Positions 13,039 to 20,071 of a stretch of DNA of 20,071 bases are shown piece by piece; positions within the stretch are counted from its first letter, which is position 1; each line of letters starts with the position of its first letter. Source of the stretch: a virus; the IMG/VR virus record IMGVR_UViG_3300035698_003878, positions 1 through 20,071 of that record; one strand, given 5' to 3'. The notes under the pieces are model-generated. The model ran no database searches. It saw only the letters and a program-made list of their open reading frames with translations, and had not been told where the DNA came from. Both the position numbers and the translations under genes were made by a program.

Positions 13039-15318
13039 TTAGGTAGTTGTTGACGCAGCAGCTACACCTGAGTTGCTGTAGAGGCCACGGTGATCTATGG
13101 CTTTGGCAGCGCAGTAGTGAGTTACTGCGTATTTAATATCGCCTGTGTCGAATTCGGTTTCCTGTTTGAGCTGTGGAACCTGCTCCGCCTCGAGGAAAGC
13201 AATTTCGATTGTGTCGACCTGATTGGGGTCGGCGGCGATATACCAGATGTCTGTTGAGTTTGAATCCAAACGAGAATCGAACACCGGAATAAGCCCGTTA
13301 TTCCAAATGTTGACAACCCCGCCATAACCGGATTCCGGTTTGGAGGTTGACGCCAATAGCTCAAGGATAGTGCCTCGCAGAGCGTGTGGCGCGATGATGA
13401 ACTTCGGGACAAGATTCAGATTAGCCTCGCCGGAAATCCCTGTCTGGATCGCCATTGCAGCAGCCGCTGCATTAAGCGTGGTTACGCTCGGAACCGCGCC
13501 GGAACCATAAGCGACAAGGTTCGCATGTGTGGCGTGGAACAGCTCAACGGAATCAGTTCCGAGAGCCGCGTTAGCGGTCAAAATCGCATAGACAACATCG
13601 TCCTCTTTACGTTTGGCTGCGTTGGCCTGAAGCATCGGCACTCGGGAAAAGGCGTCAAGGTCATCATTGATGATCGTGTTTTTCGTCACCTTGATCCCGC
13701 CAACGTATTCGGCCAGTGCGTATGTCTCTTGCGACTCTGAAAGCGTGACATATTCGATGGGACCACCCTCATATCTTACCGCGAGATTCGGCGATTCGCT
13801 GAGTGCGTTGCGCTTGATAGTCTTGAGGTCGGCGCTTAGTGTTCTGCGAGCCCACACCTGCCATGTAGAGGGGGCCTCAAAATACGCCTGATTGAGCGTT
13901 TTGTTCATCGCGTTTTCGAGGATGTACGGGAAGTCGCTTGTTGATTGAGCAAGGAACTTGTCTCCGCATATCCGGCCAAGACGCTTAGGACTCATCATGC
14001 AATCTGCGATCTGAGAATTGCTGAGGGTTTCAGGACTTGCAACACCGAGGTTCCTGAGCCATTCACGGCCAATACCAACCAGGCTGAGGTTGCGGAATTG
14101 CCGGGCTCGATTGTGTGGCTGTTTGTATTTCAGCGTGCCGAGGTCTCCCCTTATGGCAAGGCCGGTGAATTCGTCTATCTCTACTTCACGCCCACCAGAT
14201 TTTAGAAGGATTGCTCCTTCAATTCCGGCTGAAAGAGATTCTCTGTTGAGATCTGTACCGCCTGAAATGATGAGTGGTTGTCCTTTTTTCGACATCGCTT
14301 CCAACGCTTCTTTTCGAGCGCTCCCTTCTGTGGTTCCTTTGTTTATGTTTTTCTGCAACCATTCCTGACTGAAGCCTGCTTGAGTTGCGATCCCCGTAAG
14401 AGCCGCGACCCGTTTCCGCTCAGTGAGCATGACCGTTTTAGCGGCTTTGTTTGCTGCAAGCTCGGCATCAGCAGCGCCGCTATCACCGTCTCCATCACCG
14501 TCACCGTCGTCGGCTTTTCCGTCATCGTTACCGTCGTCGGCGTCTCCGTCTGGTTTAGGTTCTGATTCCTCGGAGGCTACCTTCTCTGCGATAGCCTTTT
14601 CGTCACCATCGAGGCCGTCATAAAATTTCTGCGCTTCCTCTTCGGTAGCATCCGCTGGTAGTCCTTGTGTGATGAGATACTTCTTTAGTAATTCATCCAT
14701 TGTGTTTGTCCTTTCTGATATAAGTTCTGGTTTTCTTTGGCTTAATAGCCCGTTTGGATTTGCACTTGGCACACCAACAAAATCGACAGCTAGAAGCTCT
14801 CGAATACGGCCTGCCGGCAATCCTTCTTTCTGTTGTGATTCGTCGTACTCGTCAGGGCTGAATGCTATTGACAGCCCTATGATTTCAGGGTCTTCAACTG
14901 CAATGCCCAGGAGGAAGCTCCTAACATCACCACGACCCGGTAAGTTCTTTGCGTAGTTGGCAAGGTGCGCGTCGGCCCTAACTACGCCGTTTTCAATCTT
15001 CGCGTTCTTGAATCGTCCGACTGTCATATCAATATCTTCACCCGAAAATCTTTCGATTTCAGGATGAGTTAATCGGCTCCTGGCACCCTTCTCTTCAGCG
15101 TTAATCGCGTCGGAAACTTGCTGCAACATCACGTCATCCACGTGGAAAAAATGGCCTTTCGCCTCCCCTTTCGTTAAAACCGCAACGTTCTTTATCGTTC
15201 CAGCTTCCTCGTCGACGGTGATCTTCCCCGTCGAGAGATGTTTCTGTGACAGTTGAATAACTCCGTAGTTATTCCTTTTCGCTATTCTCGGATTCTTGTT
15301 CTTCGTTTTTACTGGCAT
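13039..15318 (-). CDS. Prohead protease / scaffold / major capsid protein fusion
   Basis: The 759-residue product from ATG 15318 (GGAG, seven-base spacing) is preferred over the 15372 start, which would overlap the portal more. Residues 1-205 are a prohead protease: LTHPEIERFSGEDID with candidate catalytic His85, GLSIAF with candidate Ser150, and AVDFVGVPSANPNGLL. Residues about 207-345 are a scaffold-like helical domain with an acidic GDGDGDGD stretch (251-288). Residues from about 350 on are the major capsid protein (HK97-type fold expected), ending AAASTTT. Proteases fused to capsid proteins are known in tailed phages. The scaffold is cleaved off during maturation. An internal in-frame Met207 with a strong ribosome site at 14700 suggests a second product without protease. 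The gene order portal, fusion, cement protein fits. Confidence 0.88.
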   Translation of the reverse strand: MPVKTKNKNPRIAKRNNYGVIQLSQKHLSTGKITVDEEAGTIKNVAVLTKGEAKGHFFHVDDVMLQQVSDAINAEEKGARSRLTHPEIERFSGEDIDMTVGRFKNAKIENGVVRADAHLANYAKNLPGRGDVRSFLLGIAVEDPEIIGLSIAFSPDEYDESQQKEGLPAGRIRELLAVDFVGVPSANPNGLLSQRKPELISERTNTMDELLKKYLITQGLPADATEEEAQKFYDGLDGDEKAIAEKVASEESEPKPDGDADDGNDDGKADDGDGDGDGDSGAADAELAANKAAKTVMLTERKRVAALTGIATQAGFSQEWLQKNINKGTTEGSARKEALEAMSKKGQPLIISGGTDLNRESLSAGIEGAILLKSGGREVEIDEFTGLAIRGDLGTLKYKQPHNRARQFRNLSLVGIGREWLRNLGVASPETLSNSQIADCMMSPKRLGRICGDKFLAQSTSDFPYILENAMNKTLNQAYFEAPSTWQVWARRTLSADLKTIKRNALSESPNLAVRYEGGPIEYVTLSESQETYALAEYVGGIKVTKNTIINDDLDAFSRVPMLQANAAKRKEDDVVYAILTANAALGTDSVELFHATHANLVAYGSGAVPSVTTLNAAAAAMAIQTGISGEANLNLVPKFIIAPHALRGTILELLASTSKPESGYGGVVNIWNNGLIPVFDSRLDSNSTDIWYIAADPNQVDTIEIAFLEAEQVPQLKQETEFDTGDIKYAVTHYCAAKAIDHRGLYSNSGVAAASTTT
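13042..13062 (-). repeat. Thr-rich C-terminal tag, weak copy 4 (AAASTTT, major capsid)
   Basis: The major capsid protein ends GVAAASTTT. Codons before TAA are GCT GCG TCA ACA ACT ACC, similar in amino acid pattern to the other tags but without the shared 13-base word, so this copy is weaker. Confidence 0.5.
14481..14552 (-). repeat. Acidic Asp/Gly low-complexity repeat in the scaffold domain
   Basis: Short tandem units of the type CACCGT/CGTCGT on the plus strand encode repeated GDGD/DDG on the minus strand. Such tracts are prone to length change. It lies in the scaffold linker between protease and capsid domains. Confidence 0.75.
14698..14712 (-). promoter_or_regulatory. Internal ribosome binding site and start within the protease-capsid fusion
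   Basis: AGGA (14712-14709) lies eight bases before an in-frame ATG at 14700, which begins MDELLKKYL. The spacing is ideal, and the site falls exactly between protease and scaffold domains, giving a 553-residue scaffold-capsid product in the same frame. Confidence 0.75.
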
Positions 15319-16873
15319 CGGTTTTCTCCGTTGGAGTGTTGTTTGCTTGGGCGTCTGGTAGGTATAATTCAAGCTGTTTCGCTTGCTCTTGTTCGTCTTT
15401 TGTCTGTCTCAACACGGTCCCGACATCGGTGCCCTTTTCGTTGAGAAGGCCGCCCCGTGTCGCTAATCTATAATCAATTGCTTTCGCCGCTGCGTTAACC
15501 TCTTTGAGAGGATCAATCCAAGGCTTGGCAGGCCCACGCCATTCATCCTCGAGATATGCTTCCATTGTTTCCGGTGAATCGAAAAAGCCAGGAGCTTCTA
15601 CAAGGCCCTGCATGATTGCGTACATCTTAAATGCTTCACGAACAGGCCTGCAAAAGTCATCTATGATGAGTAGTTGGATTGCGTCGGTCTCTTTGTAACA
15701 TTCCAGCATCCCTTGACGCTGTGAGCTGAAATTCCCTCGTGAATAATCGCGGGCAATGGAAGCGAAATCCAATCCCATTGCGGCTGCTATTTGTGAGACC
15801 TGTGCTTTCACAAACGGGTCATACTGATTCCCCGGTGATTGTGGATTGTTGAACTCGATTTTTTCTCCCGGTGCAAGTGGAATAAAGCCACCCGGCTCCA
15901 TGATGTATTCGTCCGAGCCGCGGCTGTCTGTTCCCGTCTCCCCGTCAGACGTGTCCGGGGCAAGTCCTGGAAGGACTGCATCGGCGTCAAGGTCTCTCTG
16001 GATTGCTGCAACATGGCAGGCTTCCATTCGCGCTTTCACGATGGTATATTGGTCATACATCTCAAGGTGTCTTGTCTTGATTCCCACCGGAGCCATACGA
16101 GTAACGCCGCGTGTTTGTCTCACCCGATCTTGATCGAAAACATGAAGGACACGTCGAGCTTCCACGCGTAGAGATTTCATCGAATATCCGTAGTTCGTAG
16201 AGGACACAAACCAATAAGCGAGCGGCGCTCCATATGAGTCTATCTCGACTCCACCACGAACATCGTTTCCATTGTCAGGGTTCTTTGTCAGTGTCATATC
16301 AAGCTGTTCGGCTTCAGCCATTTGAAGCACGAGCCCGACGCGGTTTTCTTGCGGTATGTAAGAGAGGATGCAGAACGCTTCACCGACAATAACCAGCTCT
16401 GATACAAGCAAGTTTTCGATTGTCCGGAAGTTCTTCTGCCTTTCGATATCACAGAAGGCTTTTGTCCGCGCCCATCTGTTCCAGGATCTATCGAGGCCCT
16501 TGTTGAATTTACTAAAGGCTTCACCTGTTCCCGGGTCTCTTGCAACAGAGACAGGGGTTATGCCTGTACCGACAACGGAGCGCTTGAAACTTCTCAATGC
16601 CGATGCAATGATCCAGTTATCGCGTGCCAATTGACGCGCTCGATTGTTGAGCGTTTCAACATCCGTCACCATGATTTGATCGGCTGTTTGTTTTTTCGCA
16701 GTCCAATCAGAGGTTAATCGGTTCTTTGCAGCGGCACCATGCGTGCTTAACAGAGCCGTCCTAGTCTTAATAATCTTGCGCTTGTACTTAGCTTCTGCGA
16801 GCGATAACCTTGTCTGTTCGTCCGAAAGTCTTTCTTTCAATGTCCGAGTCTTGCGCTTCTTTTGATTAGCCAT
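15269..16873 (-). CDS. Portal protein (lambda gpB family)
   Basis: The 534-residue product from ATG 16873 (AGGA seven bases upstream) matches the length of lambda gpB (533). An upstream in-frame ATG at 16936 would overlap gpW extensively. Family features: NNRARQLARDNWIIASALRSF near the N-terminus, VVGTGITPV, EAFSKFNKGLDRSWNRWA, FRTIENLLVSELVIVGEAFC (the clip/stem region), HVFDQDRVRQTRGVTRMAPV, and a long stretch ending AAMGLDFASIARDYSRGNFSSQRQGMLE, typical of lambda-like portals. The portal dodecamer forms the DNA entry vertex. The C-terminal tail is low-complexity and acidic (EKTDASKNEEQESENSEKE). The 3' end overlaps the protease-capsid start by 50 bases. Confidence 0.9.
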   Translation of the reverse strand: MANQKKRKTRTLKERLSDEQTRLSLAEAKYKRKIIKTRTALLSTHGAAAKNRLTSDWTAKKQTADQIMVTDVETLNNRARQLARDNWIIASALRSFKRSVVGTGITPVSVARDPGTGEAFSKFNKGLDRSWNRWARTKAFCDIERQKNFRTIENLLVSELVIVGEAFCILSYIPQENRVGLVLQMAEAEQLDMTLTKNPDNGNDVRGGVEIDSYGAPLAYWFVSSTNYGYSMKSLRVEARRVLHVFDQDRVRQTRGVTRMAPVGIKTRHLEMYDQYTIVKARMEACHVAAIQRDLDADAVLPGLAPDTSDGETGTDSRGSDEYIMEPGGFIPLAPGEKIEFNNPQSPGNQYDPFVKAQVSQIAAAMGLDFASIARDYSRGNFSSQRQGMLECYKETDAIQLLIIDDFCRPVREAFKMYAIMQGLVEAPGFFDSPETMEAYLEDEWRGPAKPWIDPLKEVNAAAKAIDYRLATRGGLLNEKGTDVGTVLRQTKDEQEQAKQLELYLPDAQANNTPTEKTDASKNEEQESENSEKE

Positions 16874-16877
16874 AGTG

Positions 16878-17099
16878 TTATCCTGCATTCCTAAATCGGC
16901 CCACAGCGGTACGGCCAGCGCTAGTTGCCTTTGCAACCTTGCCCGCGAAGTATTTCTCCGCTGCTATTAGTTCGGTGAATGAGAAAGACGATACCGTCCT
17001 GCCATTAATCGAGGTCGATTGAGCCTCTCTGTCAGCAGTTCCGTGAATCGCCGATCTTATAGCGTCGAGAATTTCTTGATTTGTGTAGGTCGTTGTCAT
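16878..17099 (-). CDS. Head-tail connector gpW-like
   Basis: The 73-residue product from ATG 17099 begins TTTYTNQEILDAIRSAI and continues STSINGRTVSSFSFTELIAAEKYF, the helix-hairpin-helix pattern of lambda gpW (68 residues), which sits under the portal and allows gpFII binding. The start overlaps terL as ATGA, with GGAG eight bases upstream; the upstream ATG at 17129 inside terL is less likely. Location between terL and portal is exactly that of lambda W. Confidence 0.85.
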   Translation of the reverse strand: MTTTYTNQEILDAIRSAIHGTADREAQSTSINGRTVSSFSFTELIAAEKYFAGKVAKATSAGRTAVGRFRNAG

Positions 17100-19084
17100 A
17101 AAAAGTTCTCCATACCGCCTATATCCCAACCGGCACCTTGTTTTCTTTTCTTGTTAGCATTCGCTCTTTCCGAACGTTCCTGTTGTCGAGCGGCTTGAAT
17201 TTTTAGAAGCTCCTCTTCGGGAGGCAAGAGATGTATCTGGGCCATGTATGCCGCTGCGATCGAATATGCTTCGCAATCAGCAAGGTCAATCTTTGCCCCG
17301 GCCTCGACGGGAACCCAACGGCGTTCCATTTTTCCGGCCTTTGTCTTTACAACAATCTTGTGGTTGTTTGATAAATGCGAGTTGTATTCAGGATCGTCTC
17401 TTTTGTTTAGAAGCCACGCTTGCGGTTCGTCGTCGTCCGACTTCGTGCCACAAGTAATGAGCGTTGCGAGTTGGTCATAGTAGTGGTGAGTCCAGACGAA
17501 CCAGATTCTAAGGTCGTGGTTTTGCCTCTTCTTGCGTTTGCCGCTATCAATCCAGCCTTTCCCTGGCCAGATAGAGAGACCTCCGGCGCGTGGCCGTACC
17601 GCTCCCTTGATCGCTCTTACACGGGCACGTCTCGATAATGTCCACTTGTAAACTTCAACAGTCCGGCTGTCCTCTTCATGCTCAAGTCGTGTACCACCTG
17701 AATCGATGAGGATCATTTCGGGAAGCATCGGCGGTCTTGCGTTGTCCTCAACTTGCCAGAGATGCTTGAAACATAAATTGTCAAGCTCCTGGAACGTCTC
17801 AACACGGCCATGGAATACCCGTTGCGATTTCATTCCGCAACCCCAGGCACGGATAACTAGCCAGAAGTGATCATGCTGTGTGTCGATAGTTGCCAACAGT
17901 TTCACAGCCCACTTGGGCACGATGCCCTCGGCAAGATTGGATTCCTGTGATTTCTTGCTGAAGATCGAGCCGTGGATTTTATCTACTTGTTGTTCCCAAA
18001 CCTCACCGAGAGTTTCAGTCTGGAAGTTGTAGGTTGCTTCATAATCGCTCTTTGCCCGTATGAATTGAGCAACGATAGACGCCCAGGATTCCCACAGGCA
18101 ATAGAGCGCTGATATATGCATTCCAATTCTTGTACCACGAGGCCAGATGTCTATTGCTTCAGCATCTTGTATCTTGCCGTCCAATGTAGCCCACTTGCCG
18201 GAGCGGATCATCTCAGTCTTTTGTTTGGGCTGTATCTTCCCCTTGCACTCAACGCATTCGTACCAGACACAATCATCGGCCATGATTCGAGCAGCAGCGT
18301 CTCTCTGATTTTCGCCCTTTATCTTTTTCCATTTCAATTGAGGGAAAACGAGCTTTTGACCGTGGCCACAAAGCGGACACGGTACTTTGTATTCGAGCTG
18401 TACTGCGCTCTGGTCATGCAACTTGAATATCGCGCCGTCTCGATCTGTCGGAGTTGATATGTTGACTTGTATTTTCCGGTCTCCGAAAGAGCGAAGCCTT
18501 GTCCATGTACGACCAACGGGGTCGGGTTCTTTCCCTGTCCATGCTTGGAACTTGTCCACCTCGTCATTGACAACGCGCCGCATGGGATCGGAAGCTGTCG
18601 ACGCCGGGGAACCAGCCCACATAAGATGGAATAGAAATCCGTTGACGAGTTTTATCTGTTCTTTCTTGACATCCCAGGTCTTCTCTGTGAGCAGTTCCTT
18701 CAAGCATTTCGTGTCGAAAAGCAAGGGGATGATCCGGTTGCTGACAATGTTCCGGCCTTTTGATTGGTTAGGGAGAGCCAGCCCGATCGGGTCCGGTTCA
18801 CGATGAGCCCAATAGCCGATGAGATTTCGGAGTGCTTCGGAGACTCCGAGCTGGCCGCCTTTCATCAGATTAAGCTGCTCGACCCCTGGCGCGACACATA
18901 AGTCCATGATCCCCCGGAGGTAAGGGGCATTGCTGTTACGCCAGGGGCCGGGCCTGTCGGATTGACCGGGGGAAAGGACCCGGTACATCTCCGCCCATTG
19001 AGACGGCTTGAGTTGTTGCTCAGGCTGCCACGCTTTGCGCTCTTCTGCATCCCATATATATTCTGCTATTGCTGTTGCTGGCAT
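17096..19084 (-). CDS. terL: Terminase large subunit (GpA family)
   Basis: The 662-residue protein has GpA-family features in order: WAEMYRVLSPGQSDRPGPW (30-48, the start segment seen in lambda gpA), a Walker A variant KGGQLGVSEAL (75-85), Walker B RVVNDEVD (170-177), STPTDRDG (210-217), zinc-ribbon pairs CPLC (236-239) and CVEC (277-280), and nuclease-domain acids in LLATIDTQ (D401) and ILIDSGG (D461). It cuts concatemeric DNA and pumps it into the prohead. Upstream, only about 20 bases separate it from an intrinsic terminator-like hairpin, and its Shine-Dalgarno is weak (AGAG). It is coupled to the gpW gene by ATGA. Confidence 0.93.
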   Translation of the reverse strand: MPATAIAEYIWDAEERKAWQPEQQLKPSQWAEMYRVLSPGQSDRPGPWRNSNAPYLRGIMDLCVAPGVEQLNLMKGGQLGVSEALRNLIGYWAHREPDPIGLALPNQSKGRNIVSNRIIPLLFDTKCLKELLTEKTWDVKKEQIKLVNGFLFHLMWAGSPASTASDPMRRVVNDEVDKFQAWTGKEPDPVGRTWTRLRSFGDRKIQVNISTPTDRDGAIFKLHDQSAVQLEYKVPCPLCGHGQKLVFPQLKWKKIKGENQRDAAARIMADDCVWYECVECKGKIQPKQKTEMIRSGKWATLDGKIQDAEAIDIWPRGTRIGMHISALYCLWESWASIVAQFIRAKSDYEATYNFQTETLGEVWEQQVDKIHGSIFSKKSQESNLAEGIVPKWAVKLLATIDTQHDHFWLVIRAWGCGMKSQRVFHGRVETFQELDNLCFKHLWQVEDNARPPMLPEMILIDSGGTRLEHEEDSRTVEVYKWTLSRRARVRAIKGAVRPRAGGLSIWPGKGWIDSGKRKKRQNHDLRIWFVWTHHYYDQLATLITCGTKSDDDEPQAWLLNKRDDPEYNSHLSNNHKIVVKTKAGKMERRWVPVEAGAKIDLADCEAYSIAAAYMAQIHLLPPEEELLKIQAARQQERSERANANKKRKQGAGWDIGGMENFL

Positions 19085-19105
19085 TGTTTATCTCTGATTC
19101 AGGGC

Positions 19106-19152
19106 AAGAAAAAAGGCGGCAGTTAAGTGGTTAGGCACCTAACTGCCGCCTT
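19106..19152 (-). terminator. Intrinsic terminator-like hairpin before terL
   Basis: Perfect 13-base arms 19113-19125 and 19140-19152 surround a 14-base loop that can pair further (GTG/CAC). On the minus strand the stem is followed directly by TTTTTTCTT (19114-19106). This meets the definition of a Rho-independent terminator for leftward transcription. Confidence 0.85.
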
Positions 19153-19168
19153 GAATTTTCTTTTTCTG

Positions 19169-19191
19169 CTCTCAGGGAGCTAACCTGAGAG
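19169..19191. other. Second hairpin between the small membrane gene and terL
   Basis: Arms CTCTCAGG (19169-19176) and CCTGAGAG (19184-19191) are perfect with a 7-base loop. On the minus strand no T run follows, so alone it is not a terminator. It lies 16 bases from the terminator stem and could act with it, or as a protein or RNA-processing site. Confidence 0.65.
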
Positions 19192-19205
19192 ACGCCCTGT
19201 AATTG

Positions 19206-19502
19206 TTATTTCATTTCGGTCGAAGCCTTTAATATTCGTCTTGCAATTTCTAAATATTGAGGTAGTGCTATTATTAACCTTAGTAATACTTCTGGTCTTT
19301 CTGTACACCCAAGCGTACGTGTTTTATGAATTACTCCTTGCCCCTTCACGTTGTTTTTGAATGCTTCAATACAACGTGTGAGTTCTGAGTTTACTTGTAG
19401 CCAAATGCGCTGGTTGCGCAATCTGTTCCACTTTCGCCGCCTGACTATCCGCATAATCAAATAACACGTGAGTGGAATTCCTAGTATTAAACAAATAGTC
19501 AT
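19206..19502 (-). CDS. Small single-membrane-segment protein of unknown function, moron-like
   Basis: The 98-residue product from ATG 19502 (seven bases after the terS stop, with GAGAG just upstream) begins MTICLILGIPLTCYLIMRIVRRRKW: one N-terminal hydrophobic helix followed by a strongly basic stretch, so cytoplasmic C-terminus is expected. An upstream ATG at 19553 would overlap terS and add 17 basic residues. The remainder is soluble and helical with two cysteines. The gene is AT-rich (about 38% G+C in lines counted by hand) and is followed directly by the tandem hairpins. That makes it look like a moron inserted between terS and terL. No family recognised; superinfection exclusion is only a guess. 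Confidence 0.6.
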   Translation of the reverse strand: MTICLILGIPLTCYLIMRIVRRRKWNRLRNQRIWLQVNSELTRCIEAFKNNVKGQGVIHKTRTLGCTERPEVLLRLIIALPQYLEIARRILKASTEMK

Positions 19503-19509
19503 TGCTCTC

Positions 19510-20016
19510 TCATCCTGTCTTTTCTTTCGCTTCGATTTCAATATCACCCGCAAACTGTTTACAAATCCGTTCTATTTGTTCTGTCAATTTCCCTTTGATA
19601 ATTTCTTTTGACCGATTCACAAGCTCTTCTGGTAAGTGTCGCACGAGGGCATAGAGTTCATGCTTTACGGAGTATATCTGCTTGAGCCGTCTTTCTTTGC
19701 AATCCGAAACCCGATGCAGCAAGCCTTCTAGTTCTTTCCTTTGAAGCTGTTTCATGAGGGCTCTCTCAACAGTGAGGCTGAGCTGAGCTGTGCGTTGTTC
19801 TCTGCTAACAACGCCACCGCCGAGGGGACGCCCAGGTTGAGCTGTACGTCCCTGCTTCTCTAACCATTTATCGACTTCGGAAATGCTAAACATATACGGC
19901 GAGCCGACAATCTTTTTGCGGCTGCTCGGACATCCTTCTTTCGCCCAATTCAAAACAGTCCGAGGGTTCACCCCGAAATGCTTCCCGATGTCTTCTTTAA
20001 GCTTTGTTCGTCTCAT
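19510..20016 (-). CDS. terS: Terminase small subunit, Nu1-like DNA-binding protein
   Basis: The 168-residue protein opens with a winged-helix-turn-helix: LKEDIGKHFGVNPRTVLNWAKEG at about residues 6-28 and SPYMFSISEVDKWLEKQG at about 39-56, the typical arrangement of lambda gpNu1. A coiled-coil region (REQRTAQLSLTVERALMKQLQRKELEGLLHR split across about 72-105) follows, as in Nu1. Residues about 106-160 form the probable terminase-binding and oligomerisation part. It recognises cos or pac DNA and recruits TerL. GGA eight bases upstream supports ATG 20016. Position next to terL fits, although another gene lies between them. Confidence 0.82.
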   Translation of the reverse strand: MRRTKLKEDIGKHFGVNPRTVLNWAKEGCPSSRKKIVGSPYMFSISEVDKWLEKQGRTAQPGRPLGGGVVSREQRTAQLSLTVERALMKQLQRKELEGLLHRVSDCKERRLKQIYSVKHELYALVRHLPEELVNRSKEIIKGKLTEQIERICKQFAGDIEIEAKEKTG

Positions 20017-20071
20017 GTATAAATTCCATTCGAGCCCAACTTTCTATCAAAAAACGGGCTGTTAAAGCACC
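20017..20071. other. Region upstream of terS, nothing firm
   Basis: This stretch holds the terS ribosome site and a weak inverted repeat (AGCCC...GGGCT, 5-base arms). It may belong to a cos or pac site, but too little is in the window to tell. Confidence 0.3.

Noticed and set aside
14481-14552. CRISPR-like or iteron repeat
   Set aside because: The repeat is in frame inside the scaffold coding region and encodes Asp/Gly low complexity; there are no spacers.
15319-15372. Upstream start (15372) for the protease-capsid fusion
   Set aside because: It overlaps the portal gene by more than 100 bases, while ATG 15318 has GGAG at seven-base spacing.
16874-16936. Upstream portal start at 16936
   Set aside because: It would overlap most of the end of gpW; ATG 16873 has AGGA at seven bases and gives the family length.
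20033-20060. Terminator upstream of terS
   Set aside because: Only five-base arms with an 18-base loop and no convincing T run after the stem.

Overview
The window is a structural (virion morphogenesis) region of a tailed double-stranded DNA phage or prophage. Every gene I accept lies on the minus strand, so the natural reading order runs from high to low coordinates. Gene order follows the lambda-type long non-contractile tail (siphovirus) plan: small terminase, large terminase, gpW-like connector, portal, prohead protease and capsid, capsid cement protein, head-tail joining, gpZ-like and tail-terminator-like proteins, tail tube, frameshifted tail assembly chaperone, tape measure, tail tip or fibre genes. 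I see no integrase, repressor, tRNA, CRISPR array or insertion sequence. Genes are tightly packed, with many ATGA stop/start overlaps and good Shine-Dalgarno sequences, so the host is a bacterium. Two lipoprotein-like genes would suit a diderm host, but this is weak evidence. I cannot name the host.

Layout in transcription order: terS (20016-19510); a small AT-rich membrane protein gene (19502-19206) followed by two hairpins, one a strong intrinsic terminator (19152-19106); terL (19084-17096); gpW-like (17099-16878); portal (16873-15269); a protease-scaffold-major capsid fusion with a strong internal in-frame start (15318-13039, internal start 14700); capsid cement protein (12965-12582); then an unusual insertion of three sugar-related genes, a two-domain GT-A glycosyltransferase, a GT11-like glycosyltransferase and a SAM methyltransferase (12500-9392). 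After that the head-tail and tail genes resume (9402-7087), followed by a tail assembly chaperone with a programmed -1 frameshift on nine A residues (7068-6356), the tape measure (6359-4698), four distal tail or fibre-like genes that I mostly cannot name (4688-1175), a coiled-coil plus membrane-segment protein, a Cys-containing small protein, two lipoprotein-like genes, and the start of a DNA methyltransferase that hits an in-frame TAA right after its DPPY motif.

The most interesting combination is this. Four otherwise unrelated virion proteins (capsid, capsid cement, tail tube, a fibre-like protein) end in a short Thr/Ala/Pro tag of the type AATTTAAPTTTA, with a shared exact 13-base DNA word in three of them. 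Cytoplasmic glycosyltransferases and a methyltransferase are encoded among the same structural genes. The sequence suggests, but does not prove, a self-contained virion glycosylation system in which the Thr-rich tags are the acceptors.
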